From Meconema thalassinum (lineage: Eukaryota; Arthropoda; Insecta; Orthoptera; Tettigoniidae): a DNA stretch of 64,000 nucleotides. Below, piece by piece: positions 60,302 to 64,000 of this stretch; the stretch's first letter is position 1; every line of letters starts with the position of its first letter. The stretch lies in the NCBI GenBank assembly GCA_946902985.2, contig OX336388.2:120567894-120631893 (forward strand). Reading direction: 5' to 3'. Both the position numbers and the translations under genes were made by a program. The notes beneath the pieces are model-generated. The model saw nothing but the letters and a program-made list of their open reading frames with translations. It searched no databases and was not told where the DNA came from.

Positions 60302-63202
60302 TTAGACAGAAGAAGGATCTACGTCTTCGATGGGAAACTGGGCGAGAAACTCAGGGGAGTTGGAATTCCACTTATGAAGTGGGAAACCTCCATTCCTTGG
60401 CAATGCCTGAAGATCTAAAGACACAAAAGAAGCTTCCTCCAAAGTGGGGAAGGACTGCAAATAATCGTCAACATAGAATGACGTAGTTAATGCTTCAGAA
60501 GCTTTAGAATCAAATAAATGACCATCTTGAGAGGCTAGCAAGTGTAGGAATCGGATAGCAAGGAAAGCAGAGGGTTTTAAGCCATAAGTAACTGTTTTTA
60601 AACGAAATACCTTAATGGGCATACTGATTTCATCACGCCACAAGATTCCTTGGAGATCTCGTTGTTCCGGTTGAATTAAAACTGGGCGGTGCATCTGTTT
60701 TATATCAGCTATGACAGCTATGGGAAATAATCGAAAGTTTAAGAGTATAGCAGATAGATCTGACTGAATAGCAGGACCAGAGTAAAGGGTGTCGTTAAGG
60801 CTGTTGCCATTAACGTCGGGTGATGAACCATTGAAAACAACTCGGATTTTATCTTTTACAAGAGGGTTTTTCCACACGGGATGATGATTTAAATAAACCG
60901 TTTCAATTGGGGGGTGCAATTCATCATCAGATTTGTTAACAACTTCCATATGATCTAAGCTTTCATACTCATCCATGAAATCAGTGTACTGCTGTTTAAC
61001 AAGAGGTTCTTTCTTGAATTTGCTCTCGATAGCAAAGAGAGCTTTTCGAGCTTTGGGCTGAGAGTTAATAAGTTTGGGAGGATTATGTAATCTTGGCATT
61101 TGAACAACGAACCGGCCATCAGAAGAACGAGTGGTGGTGTTCAAAAAAAGTTGCTCACAGAATTCATTTTCTGAAGAGGTTACGTTAGGAGGATCAACGC
61201 TTTCAAGCCTCCAAAACTGTTCCAGATCAGTATTGGAGAAGTAACATTGCGATGCGGGTTGGGGAGAATAATGGGGAAGTTGACCTGTGACGATCCATCC
61301 AAAATTAGTGTCTCTGACGACCACGTTTGAGAATAACTTGCGAACCTGTTTACGAAGGCAATTCCAGAAAACATTGGCACTAAAGAGTATGTCAATAGGG
61401 TTTAGTATGTTGAACAAAGGATCGGCTAGCCTTAAATGCGAGGTAATATTTAACCCTGAAATATCCACAGAGTGACTTGGAGTGTCTTCTCCAATGCTAT
61501 TGAGAATTAGACAATTCAATTTAAGAAGGTTGTTTCTGTGACAAATATCTCTTATGGTTAGCTTTGAGAATTGTAAAGCTTGCGATTTTGAGCTGTTAAT
61601 GCCTGATACGTTGATAGAAGTGGGGTTTACAGGTAGGCCTAGTTTTCTAATCAAGGAATTAGACACAAAATCATGAGTTGCCGCTGAATCAAGAAGACCG
61701 CGTGCACGGACCCAGTTGCCAAAGTTATCCTGAACTTCGATTTGGACAGTAGACAACAATACTTGGGCACTACGAATGGACTTGGCATTTTGAATATACG
61801 ATGAAGCATTGGAATTGTTAGCACTATCATTTTTCGGAGAAGTAGATTCTGTCGATGACCTTGCCTGATCATGACGATGTAGCAAAGTGTGATGAGCCTT
61901 TTCACAATGGTAGCAAAGTCTTGTGGACTTGCAATTAGAAGCAGAATGCGTGGGCGCTAGGCAGTTGAAGCAATGTTTGTTTTGAGCAACTAATTTTCTT
62001 CTGTCGTCGACTGACATTTCTTTAAAGGATTTACAGAGGTATAGGGCATGGGGATCCTTACAAAGTATGCACTTTAAAGGTTCGTTTAAACTCCTGCGGG
62101 GTTCGCTTTGAGTGTTTAAAACCATAGAGCTAGCAACACGACGTTCACTAGACCTAGTTGGGTAACCAGTAGTGTTTGATTTAAATGAGCTGGACCCGGG
62201 TTTTTGGGTATTAGACGCTAAGCGTTCGCTTTTAGGTTTGATAGACATTAATTCAAATTTAGAACTAGGAGATGAGGGTTCACTTTGATTAGCTAAAGCG
62301 GTTAAGAGCTGGCATCTGGCATTTATGAAAGTGACTAAATGCTCGTAAGAGTAGTCGTCTTCTTTAGAAAGTTCAATTTCCCAAGCTTTGAGGGTAGCAG
62401 CATCAACTTTAGAAACCACTAAATGTATTAGGAAAGTATCCCAGTGTTCAGTAGGTTGATCTAATTGGGACAGAGCCTTAACGTGAAGTTGTGTAGTGTC
62501 AACTAGAGTACGCAAACTAGTGACGTCATTGTGCTGTGACGCAGGTAGGTTGAATAGAGCCTTCATATGGCGTTGGATACGTAACCGTAAATTGCCGTAT
62601 CTTTCTTTTAATAAGTTAAAGGCAAAGGGGTAATTTTCGGCGCTTAAAGGGAGTGCTTCAACTAACTGCAGAGCTTGACCTCGGAGGATAGATCTCAAGT
62701 AATGAAACTTGTAAATGACTTGAATGTCTTCATTGTCATGAACAAGGGAGCAAAATAATTCATAGAAAGAATCCCAAGTAGATTCATCTCCAGAGAAATG
62801 GGGTAAATCAATTTTAGGTAAAATTAGTTTGGGCTTGTAAGTACCATCACGGAAAGAAGTTTGTGGTTCGTGAAGAGAACCAAGAACAGAAGCGTCCTTT
62901 TTCTGCTCCTCTTCGAGTTGGCGTATTATTTTGAAAGCAGAACCTATGCCTTCGTAATATTGGTATTCTACTTCGACTCGATCTTCGGTTTGATTGAGCA
63001 TACAAGTTTCTATTTCAGTTTGGATGTTGCAATAATTTTCATAAGAACGTTCAAAATCCCTTACACGATGTTTCAACAAGTCTAATTGAGCTTCTGAGGG
63101 ATCTAACTCTTTTATGTACTTTCTGAATCGGGTAATTTGCCCTTTATAAGATGCTCGGTTAGAAGTAAGTTTTTCATCCTTATCCTTTTCAGTAGGAGCC
63201 AT
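60302..63202 (-). CDS. BEL copy 3 gag, protease and RT
   Basis: 966 codons from ATG 63,202. Residues 1-330 are the DUF1759-type gag region (IDLPHFSGDESTWDSFYELF near 131-150). Residues 378-440 hold three Cys/His clusters (CILCKDPHALYLC, CFNCLAPTHSASNC, CYHCEKAHH). The DUF1758-type protease has LLDSAAT at 503-509, Ala where most aspartic proteases have Gly. RT has VVFNGSSPD, IADIKQM, TYGLKPSAF and FYVDD with YVDD at 910-913. It ends in the RT thumb region at TAA 60,302-60,304, after which the frame stays open to 58,028. BEL/Pao elements usually encode gag-pol as one ORF, so the stop is unexpected. Confidence 0.9.
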   Translation of the reverse strand: MAPTEKDKDEKLTSNRASYKGQITRFRKYIKELDPSEAQLDLLKHRVRDFERSYENYCNIQTEIETCMLNQTEDRVEVEYQYYEGIGSAFKIIRQLEEEQKKDASVLGSLHEPQTSFRDGTYKPKLILPKIDLPHFSGDESTWDSFYELFCSLVHDNEDIQVIYKFHYLRSILRGQALQLVEALPLSAENYPFAFNLLKERYGNLRLRIQRHMKALFNLPASQHNDVTSLRTLVDTTQLHVKALSQLDQPTEHWDTFLIHLVVSKVDAATLKAWEIELSKEDDYSYEHLVTFINARCQLLTALANQSEPSSPSSKFELMSIKPKSERLASNTQKPGSSSFKSNTTGYPTRSSERRVASSMVLNTQSEPRRSLNEPLKCILCKDPHALYLCKSFKEMSVDDRRKLVAQNKHCFNCLAPTHSASNCKSTRLCYHCEKAHHTLLHRHDQARSSTESTSPKNDSANNSNASSYIQNAKSIRSAQVLLSTVQIEVQDNFGNWVRARGLLDSAATHDFVSNSLIRKLGLPVNPTSINVSGINSSKSQALQFSKLTIRDICHRNNLLKLNCLILNSIGEDTPSHSVDISGLNITSHLRLADPLFNILNPIDILFSANVFWNCLRKQVRKLFSNVVVRDTNFGWIVTGQLPHYSPQPASQCYFSNTDLEQFWRLESVDPPNVTSSENEFCEQLFLNTTTRSSDGRFVVQMPRLHNPPKLINSQPKARKALFAIESKFKKEPLVKQQYTDFMDEYESLDHMEVVNKSDDELHPPIETVYLNHHPVWKNPLVKDKIRVVFNGSSPDVNGNSLNDTLYSGPAIQSDLSAILLNFRLFPIAVIADIKQMHRPVLIQPEQRDLQGILWRDEISMPIKVFRLKTVTYGLKPSAFLAIRFLHLLASQDGHLFDSKASEALTTSFYVDDYLQSFPTLEEASFVSLDLQALPRNGGFPLHKWNSNSPEFLAQFPIEDVDPSSV

Positions 63203-63466
63203 GTCAAAGAAAATAGATTAAAATGTAACTCACGAAACTGTGGAACCTTGGAAATGCTGTCAGGCTGGCAGCAGCGAATAAGTTGAAAGAAAGGGACACA
63301 CCAAAGGAGACAGGAGCGGCCTCTTTCCCCTTCACAGGCTTTGCACGATGTAGGTATAGCTGAAAGATTCAAAGCAGGTATTAATAATTTGCAAGGTATT
63401 GTCAAATAATCTTTTAAACAGAAAAAATGACAAAAGGACTCTCCCGGGTTTCTGGTACCAAATTTT

Positions 63467-64000
63467 TGGTAGATTATTGGCTGAGGAATAACCTAACCAC
63501 CAAGGGAAGATTATAAAGAAAAGGAGGTGGGTTTCGGACTGGAGAAAAGGGATAGAAAGATAGGAGGAGAGTCCCACAAAAGTTGTAAATTTAACCTTAG
63601 ATACACTCAAGGGCGGTTGCCACCGCAAATCCGCTCACTGATACCTAAAATGGGTAAGGACCTGGTCGCAGTTAACAGGAACCGCAGCTAGGACTTGGGC
63701 GGTTTGCAAGAGAATGGCTTTAGAGTATTCCCTCTCAAGCATGCATATGCGTACTATGGGGAAGGGTGATGGTCTGGCAAGACAGATAGTAACAGACTTA
63801 TTGTAGATCTGTTCAAAGGAATTCTTTTTTTTGACCAAGTAATTCGAAGAATGCCAATAATTTGCATCGATTTTGATATTTACAGTTTTCGAAGTTGTGG
63901 AGTTCCTAAAAAGCGACCAAGTGCTTCCAAGAAGGATTGTGATAAAAAAAAAATACCTTGGGGAGTAATTTTGGTAAGTGAACCAATAGTTGCATTTGGA
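63467..64000 (-). mobile_element. BEL/Pao LTR-D, cut by window end
   Basis: The first 534 bp of a fourth LTR copy, the 5' LTR of copy 3. It starts TGGTAGATT where other copies have TGGGTAGATT. Whether the array continues beyond 64,000 cannot be seen. Confidence 0.88.

Larger units (their letters stand above)
57987..63466 (-). mobile_element. BEL/Pao internal region, copy 3 (most intact)
   Basis: 5,480 bp between LTR-C and LTR-D. The gag-pol frame is open from ATG 63,202 to the stop at 58,028 except for the TAA at 60,302-60,304. It carries a 6-bp deletion in the gag linker near 62,188, in frame. This is the best template for the family. Confidence 0.9.

Overview
The window is eukaryotic, almost certainly arthropod DNA, made up of nested transposable elements with no complete host gene that I can recognise. 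The TE families (BEL/Pao, Gypsy, CR1/Jockey-type LINEs, a Helitron-like element, TA-flanked MITEs) and the tRNA-derived SINEs ending in an ATT-rich tail suggest an insect. From memory the SINE tails resemble those of Polyneoptera (stick insects, grasshoppers); that placement is weak.

Left part, 1-16.2 kb: LINE 3' ends, two SINEs with perfect 12-bp target-site duplications (2523-2754 and 5184-5572), a 495-bp MITE with TA flanks, and a nest on the minus strand. A two-ORF LINE (LINE-1: PHD-finger ORF1 and EN-RT ORF2) runs from about 16.1 kb to 12,595. It is interrupted by a second, 5'-truncated LINE (LINE-2, 12,594-9,360) and by a 5.2-kb non-coding block with palindromic inverted ends (9,359-4,141). 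It then resumes at 4,139-3,475. LINE-2 lies in frame with LINE-1 and creates one 1732-codon reading frame with two endonuclease-RT modules. 16.2-21 kb: a MADF-like fragment beside an NRF-1-type palindrome, a 624-bp MITE, a pair of 0.2-kb direct repeats, a degenerate ~80-bp tandem array and a LINE remnant.

Right part, 21-64 kb: a plus-strand Gypsy-type element (Gypsy-B: LTR, primer site, start of gag) is interrupted at 22,940 by a head-to-tail array of three BEL/Pao proviruses on the minus strand. They share 3.0-kb LTRs, in the order LTR-A, internal 1, LTR-B, internal 2, LTR-C, internal 3, LTR-D, which runs off the window. Internal 1 carries a complete 12.9-kb Gypsy-type element (Gypsy-A, minus strand, 4-bp TSD). 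LTR-C carries a 2.2-kb Helitron-like insertion filled with a 164-bp satellite. All three BEL copies share one in-frame TAA in the reverse transcriptase region; copy 3 is otherwise open from gag to integrase.

The most interesting system is Gypsy-A. Between gag and the retropepsin it encodes an OTU-type cysteine protease domain with the full DGNC...GHY signature. Its LTR has a TATA box, a splice donor and a hairpin that presents the poly(A) signal; all three recur in Gypsy-B, with a compensatory base-pair change in the hairpin. Behind integrase it carries 5.5 kb without a convincing ORF but with many perfect stem-loops, including a duplicated hairpin with three compensatory base-pair changes. 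I infer an LTR-retroelement lineage with RNA-structure-based control and a deubiquitinase-like accessory domain.
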